The translations under genes and the position numbers were made by a program. A DNA stretch of 5,694 nt, from the NCBI GenBank assembly GCA_021200895.1, contig JAJQFX010000194.1, positions 1 to 5,694 on the forward strand, written 5' to 3'. Below the pieces are notes generated by a model, which was not told the origin of the DNA, ran no database searches, and saw nothing but the letters and a program-made list of their open reading frames with translations. The DNA comes from Clostridiales bacterium. Lineage in GTDB: Bacteria; Bacillota; Clostridia; Oscillospirales; Oscillospiraceae. Below are positions 5,569-5,694 of this stretch, piece after piece. How positions within the stretch are numbered: the first letter of the stretch is position 1; each line of letters opens with the position of its first letter.

Positions 5569-5694
5569 ATGAAAGAAATCATCTCTATCAATGACGGCTG
5601 GACCCTCACCTTCCCCAAGGGCGAGCGCCCCACGGAAACGGTTGACCTCCCCCACACCTGGAACGCTGTGGACGGCATGGACGGCAACGGCTCC
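5569..5694 (+). CDS. Glycoside hydrolase family 2 protein, N-terminal 42 residues, runs off window
   Basis: The reading frame from ATG 5569 is open to the window end. It starts MKEIISINDGWTLTF and continues to LPHTWNAVDGMDG. A short N-terminal strand, then LPHTWN and a DG-rich turn, is typical of the sugar-binding (jelly-roll) domain that opens GH2 enzymes such as beta-galactosidases and beta-glucuronidases. No signal peptide is visible, so it is probably cytoplasmic. The catalytic domain is outside, so the substrate cannot be assigned. Its place directly after a glucuronate operon that also begins with a GH2 glucuronidase suggests a second uronide- or glycan-cleaving enzyme. Codon use matches its neighbours. 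The alternative is a beta-galactosidase-like enzyme with no link to glucuronate. Confidence 0.75.
   Translation, partial: MKEIISINDGWTLTFPKGERPTETVDLPHTWNAVDGMDGNGS

Overview
The window is a GC-rich (roughly 60% by eye), gene-dense stretch, fully on the plus strand, that encodes the degradation of glucuronides and D-glucuronate. Protein style, strong AGGAGG-type ribosome binding sites and GC-rich codon use (CTG, GCC, AAG, CCC) suggest a high-GC Bacillota (Firmicute) of the Oscillospiraceae/Ruminococcaceae kind, probably from an animal gut. This placement is inference; no rRNA or other marker gene is present.

Layout: 1-406 is the C-terminal end of a beta-glucuronidase (uidA/GUS, glycoside hydrolase family 2). 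515-1621 is mannonate dehydratase (uxuA). 1732-3342 is a fructuronate reductase of the long-chain mannitol dehydrogenase family (uxuB). 3401-4801 is glucuronate isomerase (uxaC). 4839-5480 is KDPG/KHG aldolase (kdgA/eda). 5501-5535 is a clear intrinsic terminator. 5569 to the window end is the first 42 codons of a second GH2 enzyme. No transporter, regulator, KDG kinase, tRNA, CRISPR or mobile element is visible.

How the genes work together: GUS would release D-glucuronate from a conjugate or oligosaccharide. UxaC isomerises it to D-fructuronate, UxuB reduces that to D-mannonate, and UxuA dehydrates this to 2-keto-3-deoxygluconate (KDG). A kinase not seen here must phosphorylate KDG. KdgA then splits KDPG into pyruvate and glyceraldehyde-3-phosphate. 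The order uxuA-uxuB-uxaC is the reverse of the reaction order.

The pathway is well known, so the less ordinary signals lie in the DNA. Three of the intergenic gaps hold strong GC-rich hairpins without an adjacent U-tract, which look like RNA processing or stability elements or dispersed palindromic repeats. The terminator after kdgA leaves too little room for a conventional promoter before the next gene. The tetranucleotide GATC is clearly depleted, and synonymous codon choice before isoleucine is skewed in a way that removes it.
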